Assembly (NCBI GenBank): GCA_007129225.1
Contig: SKVX01000450.1
Location: 1 to 10,115, forward strand
Length of the DNA: 10,115 nt
Direction of reading: 5' to 3'
From: Halomonas sp.
Lineage (GTDB): Bacteria; Pseudomonadota; Gammaproteobacteria; Pseudomonadales; Halomonadaceae
Shown: piece by piece, positions 1 through 6,138 of the stretch
Position numbering within the stretch: position 1 is the first letter of the stretch
Layout: every line of letters begins with the position of its first letter
Made by a program: the position numbers and the translations under genes
Notes under the pieces: model-generated
Databases searched by the model: none
Told to the model about the DNA's origin: nothing
What the model saw: the letters and a program-made list of their open reading frames with translations, nothing else

Positions 1-2013
1 GTCAAGAACCTCGACTTCGACGCGCTGAAGAAGGACATGCACGCCCTGATGACCGACAGCCAGGCGTGGTGGCCGGCCGACTGGGGCCACTACGGCGGCC
101 TGATGATCCGCATGGCCTGGCATGCTGCGGGCACCTACCGCATCGCCGACGGACGCGGTGGCGGCGGCACCGGCAACCAGCGCTTCGCCCCCATCAACAG
201 CTGGCCGGACAACGCCAGCCTGGATAAGTCGCGCCGCCTGCTGTGGCCGATCAAGAAGAAGTACGGCAACAAGGTCAGCTGGGCCGACCTGATCATCCTG
301 GCCGGCAACGTGGCCTACGAGTCCATGGGCCTGAAGACCTTTGGCTTCTCTTTCGGTCGCGAGGACATCTGGCACCCCGAGAAGGACATCTACTGGGGCG
401 CCGAGAAGGAGTGGCTGGCCCCCTCCGACGAGCGCTATGGCGATGTCGAGAAGCCAGACACCATGGAGAACCCGTTGGCCGCGGTGCAGATGGGCCTGAT
501 TTACGTGAACCCGGAGGGCGTCAACGGCCAGCCGGATCCGCTCAAGACCGGCGAGCAGGTACGTGAAACCTTCGCCCGCATGGCAATGGACGACGAGGAA
601 ACCGCGGCCCTGACTGCTGGCGGCCACACCGTCGGCAAATGTCACGGCAACGGCGATGCCGAAGCACTCGGCCCGGAGCCCGAAGCGGCCGACGTCGAGG
701 AGCAGGGGTTCGGCTGGAACAACCCCAACATGAAGGGCAAGGCAGCCAATGCGGTGACTTCAGGTATCGAAGGGGCCTGGACCACCCACCCGACCAAGTT
801 CGACATGGGCTACTTTGACCTGCTGTTCGGTCACGAGTGGGAACTGAAGAAGAGCCCCGCCGGCGCCAACCAGTGGGAACCGGTGAACATGAAGGAAGAG
901 GACAAGCCGGTCGATGCCAGCGACCCGTCCATTCGCCACAACCCGATCATGACCGATGCCGACATGGCCATGAAGATGGACCCGAAATACCGGGAAATCT
1001 GCAAGAAATTCATGGCGGATCCCGAGTACTTCAAGGACTGCTTCGCTCGCGCCTGGTTCAAGCTGATCCACCGCGATCTTGGGCCCAAGAGCCGTTACAT
1101 CGGACCGGAAGCCCCCTCCGAAGACCTGATCTGGCAGGACCCGGTTCCGGCCGGCAATACGGACTACTGTGAAGAAGTGGTCAAGGAAAGAATTGCCGAA
1201 AGCGGCCTGTCCATCGGTGAGATGGTCACCACCGCCTGGGACAGCGCTCGCACCTTCCGCGGTTCCGACATGCGCGGTGGCGCCAACGGTGCCCGCATCC
1301 GCCTGGCGCCACAGAAAGACTGGGAGGGTAATGAACCCGAACGGCTGGCCAAGGTGCTCAAGGTCTACGAGCAGATCTCCAGCGAAACCGGCGCCAGCGT
1401 GGCCGATGTGATCGTACTCGCCGGTAGCGTGGGGATCGAAAAAGCAGCCAAGGCGGCTGGCCACGACATCCACGTTCCTTTCCTGAAGGGCCGTGGCGAT
1501 ACCACTGACGAAATGACCGACGCCGCCTCCTTCGAATACCTGGAACCGCTGGCCGATGGCTTCCGCAATTGGCAGAAGAAGGACTACATCGTCAAGCCGG
1601 AGGAGATGCTGCTCGACCGCGCCCAGCTGATGGGCCTGACCGCCCCCGAGATGACCGTGCTGATCGGCGGCATGCGGATGTTGGGAACCAACCACGGCGG
1701 CAACAAGCACGGCGTGTTCAGCAATCGTGAAGGCCAATTGACCAACGACTTCTTCGTCAACCTGACCGACATGGGCAACACCTGGAAGCCGGTGGGCAAC
1801 AATCTCTACGAGATTCGCGACCGCAAGACCGATCAGGTCAAGTGGACCGCCAGTCGCATCGACCTGGTGTTCGGCTCCCACTCCATCCTGCGCTCCTACG
1901 CCGAGGTGTACGCCCAGGACGATAACCAGGAGAAGTTCATGAAGGACTTCATCAAGGCCTGGACCAAGGTGATGAACGCCGACCGCTTCGATCTGGAGAT
2001 GCTCCAGCAGTAA
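1..2013 (+). CDS. katG: Catalase-peroxidase KatG, 5'-truncated by the window edge
   Basis: Bifunctional haem enzyme that removes hydrogen peroxide by catalase and peroxidase reactions. The reading frame is open from base 1, and about 670 codons are present against the usual 720-740, so roughly 55-70 N-terminal residues lie outside the window. The first in-frame ATG (37) is internal, not the start. The distal haem pocket RMAWH is visible (Arg 109-111, Trp 118-120, His 121-123). The family's Trp-Tyr-Met crosslink can be completed with Tyr of YVNPEG (502-504) and the first Met of RMAMDD (580-582). The proximal His lies in GGHTVGKCHG (625-627), and HEWELKKSPAGANQW carries the proximal Trp region. 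The degenerate C-terminal peroxidase-like domain runs intact to the TAA at 2011. All residues needed for both activities that fall inside the window are present. The gene is followed by its own terminator and converges with selO. Family assignment is certain. Confidence 0.98.
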   Translation, partial: VKNLDFDALKKDMHALMTDSQAWWPADWGHYGGLMIRMAWHAAGTYRIADGRGGGGTGNQRFAPINSWPDNASLDKSRRLLWPIKKKYGNKVSWADLIILAGNVAYESMGLKTFGFSFGREDIWHPEKDIYWGAEKEWLAPSDERYGDVEKPDTMENPLAAVQMGLIYVNPEGVNGQPDPLKTGEQVRETFARMAMDDEETAALTAGGHTVGKCHGNGDAEALGPEPEAADVEEQGFGWNNPNMKGKAANAVTSGIEGAWTTHPTKFDMGYFDLLFGHEWELKKSPAGANQWEPVNMKEEDKPVDASDPSIRHNPIMTDADMAMKMDPKYREICKKFMADPEYFKDCFARAWFKLIHRDLGPKSRYIGPEAPSEDLIWQDPVPAGNTDYCEEVVKERIAESGLSIGEMVTTAWDSARTFRGSDMRGGANGARIRLAPQKDWEGNEPERLAKVLKVYEQISSETGASVADVIVLAGSVGIEKAAKAAGHDIHVPFLKGRGDTTDEMTDAASFEYLEPLADGFRNWQKKDYIVKPEEMLLDRAQLMGLTAPEMTVLIGGMRMLGTNHGGNKHGVFSNREGQLTNDFFVNLTDMGNTWKPVGNNLYEIRDRKTDQVKWTASRIDLVFGSHSILRSYAEVYAQDDNQEKFMKDFIKAWTKVMNADRFDLEMLQQ

Positions 2014-2062
2014 CAGGACGTGAGCCAGGCGCTTTCCCTGGCCATACCGTCGATAGGACAGA

Positions 2063-2094
2063 GGCGCCCGGGTTGATCCCGGGCGCCTTTTTTT
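2063..2094 (+). terminator. Rho-independent terminator of katG
   Basis: A perfect 10-bp GC-only stem (GGCGCCCGGG at 2063-2072, CCCGGGCGCC at 2078-2087) with a 5-nt loop TTGAT is followed directly by seven T (2088-2094). It lies 49 bp after the katG stop. On the minus strand the same hairpin is followed by TCTGTCCT, not a T-run, so it should serve katG and is unlikely to be an efficient intrinsic terminator for the convergent selO. Confidence 0.95.
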
Positions 2095-2110
2095 GAGCTC
2101 TTCGCAGCGC

Positions 2111-3589
2111 TCAGGTCCCGCAGAAGGTGCGGAAGACCCGCTCGCGGGGCGATGCCGGCAGGGTGTAGGCCTCGCGGCCGGGCTGCTCCTCGAACGGCCG
2201 GGTGACCACTGCGAGCAGCGCCTCGAAGGGGGCGAAGTCGTCCTCATCCATGGCGGCGGTCAACGCCTGCTGGACCCGGTGGTTGCGCGGGATATAGAGG
2301 GGATTGACGAGCCGCATCTGCCGGGCACGCTCGCTGGGGGTCGCCGGCTCCCTGGACAGACGCTCGCGCCAACGTGCGAGCCAGGCTTCGATGCTCTCCG
2401 GGCGCTCGAACAGGTCGAGCAGCGCCGCGTCGCCTGCCGAGGAGTGGGCGCATTCACAGAGCTGACGGAAGGCCAGGGTGAAGTCGGCATGCCCCTGGTG
2501 CATGGCGTCCTGCAGCGACTCGACCAACCGCTGGTCGCCTCCGTCCTCGAGGGTCAGGCCCAGCTTGGCGCGCATCACGGCCAGCCATTCGGCCTCGTAC
2601 TGCGCCGGGTAGGCCTGTATCAGCTCGGTGGCCCGCTCCACCGCCCGCTCCTGGTCGCTGTCGATCAGCGGCAGCAGGGTCTCGGCCAACCGCGCCAGGT
2701 TCCACTGGGCGATCCAGGGCTGGTTGGAATAGGCGTAACGCCCACCCTCGTCGATAGAGCTGAACACCGTGCCGGGATCGTAGGTTTCCATGAAGGCGCA
2801 GGGACCGTAGTCGATGGTCTCCCCCGACACGGTGGTGTTATCCGTGTTCATGACGCCATGGATGAAACCCACTCCCATCCATCGCGCCACCAGCGCTGCC
2901 TGACGGACCTGTATCGCCTCGATCAGCGCCAGGTAGCGTTCATTGCCGGACAGCTTGCCAAGCTCGGGATAGTGTCGCGACACCACATGGTCGGCCAGTT
3001 CACGCACGGCATCGGTATCGCCGCGGGCGGCAAAGTACTGGAAGGTGCCGACCCGGATATGGCTGGCGGCCACACGGGTAAGAATGGCCCCCGGCTCGGG
3101 AATACCACGGACCACCCGCTCGCCGGTGGTCACCGCCGCCAGGGCCCGGGTAGTCGGGATGCCCATGGCATGCATGGCCTCGCTGACCAGGTATTCCCTC
3201 AGCACCGGCCCCAGCGGCGCGCGACCATCTCCCCCTCGGGAGAACGGCGTACAGCCAGCCCCCTTGAGTTGGATATCGCGCAGCCGGCCTTCCCGGTCAG
3301 TCACCTCGCCCAGCAGCACGGCACGGCCATCCCCCAGCCGGGGCACGAAACCGCCGAACTGGTGCCCGGCATAGGCCTGGGCCAAGGGCTCGGCCCCCGG
3401 TGGCACCACGTTGCCGGAAAACCACACGGCGGCCTCTTCCCCATCGAACGCTTCCAGGTCGAAGCCCAGCTCCCGGGCCAGGGACCGGTTGAAGGCTACC
3501 AGCCGGGGAGACGACACGGGTACGGGATCGAAGGGCGCGAAGAAACGCTCGGGCAGACGGGAGTAACGAAGGGTGAACGGGGGAAACAT
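2111..3589 (-). CDS. selO: SelO/YdiU family protein adenylyltransferase
   Basis: Pseudokinase-fold enzyme that transfers AMP from ATP to Ser/Thr/Tyr of target proteins; in bacteria the family is linked to redox and stress responses. The product has 492 aa, the normal size. Visible motifs are QLKGAG (Lys109, the ATP-orienting lysine region), the FSRGGDGRAPLG segment (116-127), the catalytic HGVMNTDN (244-251, Asp250) and the metal-binding IDYGP (Asp260). The C-terminus ends Cys-Gly-Thr, so Cys490 sits third from the end, where eukaryotic SelO has selenocysteine. The start at 3589 is chosen over an upstream in-frame ATG at 3661 because GGAG lies 5 nt before it and the protein then begins MFPPFTLRYS, typical of the family. 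It lies 117 bp downstream of the gntR stop on the same strand, with no obvious terminator between them, and converges on katG. Confidence 0.95.
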   Translation of the reverse strand: MFPPFTLRYSRLPERFFAPFDPVPVSSPRLVAFNRSLARELGFDLEAFDGEEAAVWFSGNVVPPGAEPLAQAYAGHQFGGFVPRLGDGRAVLLGEVTDREGRLRDIQLKGAGCTPFSRGGDGRAPLGPVLREYLVSEAMHAMGIPTTRALAAVTTGERVVRGIPEPGAILTRVAASHIRVGTFQYFAARGDTDAVRELADHVVSRHYPELGKLSGNERYLALIEAIQVRQAALVARWMGVGFIHGVMNTDNTTVSGETIDYGPCAFMETYDPGTVFSSIDEGGRYAYSNQPWIAQWNLARLAETLLPLIDSDQERAVERATELIQAYPAQYEAEWLAVMRAKLGLTLEDGGDQRLVESLQDAMHQGHADFTLAFRQLCECAHSSAGDAALLDLFERPESIEAWLARWRERLSREPATPSERARQMRLVNPLYIPRNHRVQQALTAAMDEDDFAPFEALLAVVTRPFEEQPGREAYTLPASPRERVFRTFCGT

Positions 3590-3706
3590 GGCGGCTCCGA
3601 ATGGCAACTGGGCACGTGAAGATGGGTTCACCCTGGTGTGACAAGGCTCCCCGGGCAACATTCCCTGCGGTCAGGCGGCACTGGATGCCACAGGGCAAAG
3701 CAAGGT

Positions 3707-4402
3707 CTAGGCTGGACCGCAGGTCGAAGCAGCGACACCCCTGGCAATCTTCGGCTCCTCCACGCAGGCTGCGAAGCGCATCTGGGCTGCCCGTGCCGCC
3801 AGCAGGTGGGCCCGCATTACCGATGCCGCCCACTCGCCGTCGCCGGCGGCCAGGGCACGCAGCAGCTCACGGTGATGGTGCATGCTGCCGGACAGCTCCT
3901 CACGGGTATAGTGGTGATAGCTGCGACGCGAGACCGGCACCTGGACGATGGTTTCCAGCAGGCGCTGGAGACGCGGGCTGCCCGCCGCCGCCATGAGCCG
4001 GGCATGGTAGTCATCGTTGAGGATGGCGATCTCTTCGATGGCACCCTCACCCTCGTCTCGACACAGCGCTTCCATCCGCCCGGCCAGCGACTCGAGCTCG
4101 TCCAGCTCGCCAGGTTCGATGCGCGAGGCCGCGCGCCGCGCCACCTGGGGTTCGAGCAGGACCCTCAGCTCGAACACCTCTTCCACGTCGCGCTGGGTCC
4201 AGGAAACCACCTGGGCACCGTGATGGGGAATGGCCTCCACCCAGCCATCCGACACCAGCCGCCTCAGGGCTTCACGAATCGGCGTTCGGCTGAGCTCCAG
4301 CTCCTGGCCGATGGCGGTTTCACGCACATAACAACCAGCAGGGTATTGCCCGTCGAGGATCCGTTTCCGGATGATCTGATAAACGCGGTCGGCAGCAGTC
4401 AT
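3707..4402 (-). CDS. GntR-family transcriptional regulator, FadR/FCD subfamily
   Basis: Predicted acid-responsive DNA-binding regulator of 231 aa. Residues 1-70 form the winged helix-turn-helix (AADRVYQIIRKRI, then SRTPIREALRRL with the recognition helix near 39-50, then the wing around HHGAQVV). Residues ~75-205 are an all-helical FCD ligand domain with candidate metal/ligand residues N129/H133 (NDDYH), the H175-H177 cluster and H199. FCD domains usually bind small carboxylic acids. The start at 4402 is preferred over the in-frame ATG at 4483 because AAGGAG (4410-4415) sits 7 nt upstream and the residues added by the longer form resemble no domain. It is divergent from the HAD gene across a 197-bp region with several operator-like elements, so autoregulation and control of the HAD gene are likely. 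MatR, a malonate-responsive regulator of rhizobia, belongs to the same broad family, but orthology is not shown here. Confidence 0.93.
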   Translation of the reverse strand: MTAADRVYQIIRKRILDGQYPAGCYVRETAIGQELELSRTPIREALRRLVSDGWVEAIPHHGAQVVSWTQRDVEEVFELRVLLEPQVARRAASRIEPGELDELESLAGRMEALCRDEGEGAIEEIAILNDDYHARLMAAAGSPRLQRLLETIVQVPVSRRSYHHYTREELSGSMHHHRELLRALAAGDGEWAASVMRAHLLAARAAQMRFAACVEEPKIARGVAASTCGPA

Positions 4403-4482
4403 TGATTGGCTCCTTGCAGTGAGAGTCCGGCCCGGGGCGCCTTGCCGATCCGGCTTCCTGCCGGGTGTCGACCAAGGTCGCA

Positions 4483-4509
4483 ATGCAAATCGTGCACAAC
4501 TATTTGCAT
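4483..4509. repeat. 27-bp interrupted inverted repeat ATGCAAAT-N11-ATTTGCAT
   Basis: Perfect 8-bp arms at 4483-4490 and 4502-4509 separated by 11 bp. The spacer contains GTGCAC almost at the centre. A third copy of the core TTGCAT occurs at 4552-4557. The arrangement suits a dimeric DNA-binding protein, but the AT-rich arms and lack of a T-run argue against a transcription terminator. Confidence 0.55.
4490..4499. promoter_or_regulatory. Candidate FCD-type operator TCGTGCACAA
   Basis: Matches the general FadR-subfamily pattern T-N-G-T-N-N-A-C-N-A at every fixed position. It lies inside the 27-bp inverted repeat, about 90 bp upstream of the gntR start. The short GTGCAC core also occurs by chance in coding DNA (8203-8210 region), so this is a candidate only. 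Confidence 0.4.
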
Positions 4510-4518
4510 GAGAGGCAC

Positions 4519-4530
4519 TGTAGGCCTACA
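4519..4530. repeat. 12-bp perfect palindrome TGTAGGCCTACA
   Basis: Uninterrupted self-complementary 12-mer in the gntR/HAD intergenic region, between the 27-bp inverted repeat and the operator candidate at 4551-4562. It could be a binding site for a symmetric regulator. No known consensus is recognised. Confidence 0.5.
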
Positions 4531-4550
4531 TTTGGCGGAAATCGAGCCGA

Positions 4551-4562
4551 ATTGCATACAAT
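4551..4562. promoter_or_regulatory. Candidate FCD-type operator ATTGCATACAAT
   Basis: An imperfect 12-bp palindrome (half-sites ATTGCA and ATTGTA, one mismatch) within a longer AATTG-CATA-CAATT inverted repeat (4550-4563). It resembles the ATTGTATACAAT type of site used by several FCD regulators. It overlaps the best -10 candidate for the HAD gene and ends 37 bp before its ATG, a position that would repress. Confidence 0.5.
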
Positions 4563-4599
4563 TACAGTGTGGACTAGCGTCTGACAAGGAAGTGATGGC

Positions 4600-5361
4600 A
4601 TGAGCCTGACCCCACCACAACTCGCCGATATCCGCTGCCTGGCCTTCGATGTCTTCGGCACCGTGGTCGACTGGCGCAACAGCGTGATCCGTGAAGGGGA
4701 GTCCCTGGGACGAGCCCGTGGCCTGGATGTCGACTGGGCCGCCTTTGCCGATGCCTGGCGCGCCGGCTATGCCCCTTCGATGAACCGGGTTCGCCAGGGG
4801 CGTCTCTCATGGACCTCCCTGGACCAGCTGCACCGCATGACGCTCGATCGTCTGCTCGACGATTTCGGTATCACCGGGTTGTCGGAAGCCGACAAGGCCA
4901 ATTTCAATCGCGCCTGGCACCGGCTCAAGCCCTGGCCGGATGCCGTGGGCGGCATGCACCGCCTGCGCGAGCGATTCATCCTGACCCCGCTCTCCAACGG
5001 CAACATGTCGCTGCTGGTCAATATGGCCAAGCAGGCCGGCCTGCCGTGGGACTGCGTCCTCTCGGCCGAGCTGGCCCGACACTACAAGCGTGACCCCGAG
5101 GTTTACCGCATGGCAGCCCGACTGCTGGACCTCAGCCCCCAGCAGATCATGATGGTGGCCGCCCACCAGGACGACCTCAAGGCTGCACACAGCGAGGGGC
5201 TGCGCACCGCCTTCGTGATGCGGCCGCTGGAGTTCGGGCCCCACGCCACCCCCGACCTGACCGTAGACCCGAGCTTCGACTACGTTGCCAACGACTTTCA
5301 CGATCTGGCCGACCAGTTACTGAGCCGCTCGGGAGCGCGCCAATCGCTGGCCCTGTCATAG
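4600..5361 (+). CDS. HAD-superfamily hydrolase, haloacid dehalogenase type II-like
   Basis: Cytosolic 253-aa hydrolase. The family prototype converts L-2-haloacids to D-2-hydroxyacids through an aspartyl ester. HAD motif I is FDVFGT (nucleophile Asp17, Thr21). A helical cap follows, with Trp53-Arg54 aligning to the substrate-carboxylate Arg41 of the Pseudomonas L-DEX enzyme. Motif II is SNGN (Ser132, Asn133), motif III is YKRDPEVY (Lys163, Tyr169), and motif IV is VAAHQDDLKAA (Asp192). Two features deviate from the L-DEX prototype: KRDP replaces the usual KPD, and AAH replaces the SSN that carries its active-site Asn. Dehalogenation is therefore plausible but unproven, and another small 2-substituted acid or a phosphate ester could be the substrate. 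The start is set by AAGGAAG 7 nt upstream. It is divergent from gntR, and the broken hydroxyacid dehydrogenase gene follows 17 bp later, probably in the same transcript. Confidence 0.88.
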   Translation: MSLTPPQLADIRCLAFDVFGTVVDWRNSVIREGESLGRARGLDVDWAAFADAWRAGYAPSMNRVRQGRLSWTSLDQLHRMTLDRLLDDFGITGLSEADKANFNRAWHRLKPWPDAVGGMHRLRERFILTPLSNGNMSLLVNMAKQAGLPWDCVLSAELARHYKRDPEVYRMAARLLDLSPQQIMMVAAHQDDLKAAHSEGLRTAFVMRPLEFGPHATPDLTVDPSFDYVANDFHDLADQLLSRSGARQSLALS

Positions 5362-5378
5362 TCATCAAGGACTCCCGA

Positions 5379-5653
5379 ATGAAGGTTGTGATACCCGATG
5401 ACTATCAGGACTGCGTGCGTACCCTCGATGCCTTCGCCAGGCTGGCGGGGCACGACGTCACTATCCATAACGATACGGTGACAGACCTGGACGCTCTGGT
5501 GGAACGCTTCCGTGACGCCGAAGCGCTGGTACTGATCTGCGAACGCACGCCGATCACCGCCGATCTGCTGGCCCGCCTGCCCAACCTCAAGGCGATCAGC
5601 CAGACCGGTGGCAGCGCCAGGGCTCCCGGGCGGTGCTGAACCCTCCGCTCTAG
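5379..5653 (+). pseudogene. Remnant of a D-2-hydroxyacid dehydrogenase gene, internally deleted
   Basis: The open frame from 5379 gives 86 aa against a family norm of about 310-330. Residues 1-77 are a good N-terminal substrate-domain half (MKVVIPDDYQDC..., ERTPITADLLARLPNLKAISQTG). The frame then becomes unrelated (GSARAPGRC) and stops at 5637-5639. In another frame (codons ending in the TAG at 5651-5653) the following bases read AQGSRAVLNPPL (with one indel-adjacent base), which resembles the family's extreme C-terminus. The most economical reading is a deletion joining the first ~77 codons to the last ~12 out of frame, removing the whole NAD-binding domain and the catalytic Arg/Glu/His. 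Cys54 stands where relatives commonly have Arg (LIRERT), a one-base change fitting relaxed selection. The translation start still looks usable: AAGGA lies 7 nt upstream. An assembly error is the main alternative. Confidence 0.75.
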
Positions 5654-6138
5654 AACAACAAGGATGGCGGTAGCGTCATGCCGATCATCTTGATGAACAG
5701 CAGCCATACCGCGGCTCCCATCAGTGGCGGCACGATCAGCAACCCCTTGAGGCTGACTTTCGGGGCCAGCACCGCGATCAGCACGGCATTGAACGCCACA
5801 GTGGAGACGATTAACCCCAGGTTGAGCACCAGCCAGAAGTAGATGATGGCACCACCCAGCATAAGGCCCGAGGAGAGGCCGATGGCGACCAGATCCTGGT
5901 CCTTGGCACCCGGCCGCTCGAGAGCCGACTCTCGTTTACGCAGGGTGAAGAATCCCAGCATGGCCAGCACCCAGAGCCCCGAGCCGATCAGGAAGTAATA
6001 GGCCGTCTGCGGCATGATATAGGACGGCACAAGGGGTGCCGGCCGCCAGGCCCCGTACTGGATGTGGATCAGGCCGGCAATGCCGAGCGAAAGCATGACC
6101 GCCGCCGAGAGCAACTCTTTCACGATGGTGCGATTCAT
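5650..6138 (-). CDS. tctB: Tripartite tricarboxylate transporter small membrane subunit, TctB family
   Basis: Small integral inner-membrane subunit of a TTT secondary transporter, working with TctA and the periplasmic TctC. The product has 162 aa, within the family range. Hydrophobic segments are visible at about 7-27, 46-66, 84-104, 106-125 and 131-151, i.e. four or five membrane helices, with a charged linker RKRESALERPGAKDQD at 67-82. The sequence itself is weakly conserved in this family, so the assignment leans on topology, length and the 4-bp ATGA overlap with tctA, which implies translational coupling. GAGGG lies 7 nt before the ATG. The stop TAG (complement of 5650-5652) shares the tetranucleotide CTAG with the TAG of the degraded dehydrogenase on the other strand, so the convergent genes have no spacer. 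No terminator is seen beyond it. Confidence 0.9.
   Translation of the reverse strand: MNRTIVKELLSAAVMLSLGIAGLIHIQYGAWRPAPLVPSYIMPQTAYYFLIGSGLWVLAMLGFFTLRKRESALERPGAKDQDLVAIGLSSGLMLGGAIIYFWLVLNLGLIVSTVAFNAVLIAVLAPKVSLKGLLIVPPLMGAAVWLLFIKMIGMTLPPSLLF

Larger units (their letters stand above)
4403..4599. promoter_or_regulatory. Divergent gntR / HAD-gene control region
   Basis: 197 bp between two divergent starts, visibly richer in A and T than the flanking genes from about 4480 on. It holds a wide inverted repeat, a 12-bp palindrome and two FCD-type operator candidates, listed separately. For the rightward HAD gene a possible -10 TACAAT lies at 4557-4562, with TTGGCG at 4532-4537 as a poor -35 (19-bp spacing), overlapping the operator candidate at 4551-4562. 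No convincing -10/-35 pair was found for leftward gntR. Ribosome-binding sites flank the region: AAGGAG at 4410-4415 for gntR and AAGGAAG at 4586-4592 for the HAD gene. Confidence 0.6.

Noticed and set aside
760..2247. Long 495-codon open frame antisense to katG
   Set aside because: It lies over clear catalase-peroxidase coding sequence, reads as low-complexity Gly/Val/His-rich protein with no domain, and is a usual by-product of high-GC codon use.
2093..3619. 508-codon open frame antisense to selO
   Set aside because: It mirrors the SelO gene, has no recognisable motif and shows the same antisense composition bias.
3590..3706. Terminator or promoter between gntR and selO
   Set aside because: Only weak short inverted repeats (for example CCCTG...CAGGG at 3663-3695) with no T-run, and no convincing -35/-10 pair.
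4483..4490. ATGCAAAT, identical to the eukaryotic octamer element
   Set aside because: The window is bacterial; the match is coincidental, and the inverted repeat it belongs to is the relevant signal.
4406..4603. 65-aa plus-strand ORF ending in ATGA overlap with the HAD gene start
   Set aside because: The overlap looked like translational coupling, but the ORF covers the gntR leader and operator array, has no recognisable product, and the HAD gene has its own good ribosome-binding site.
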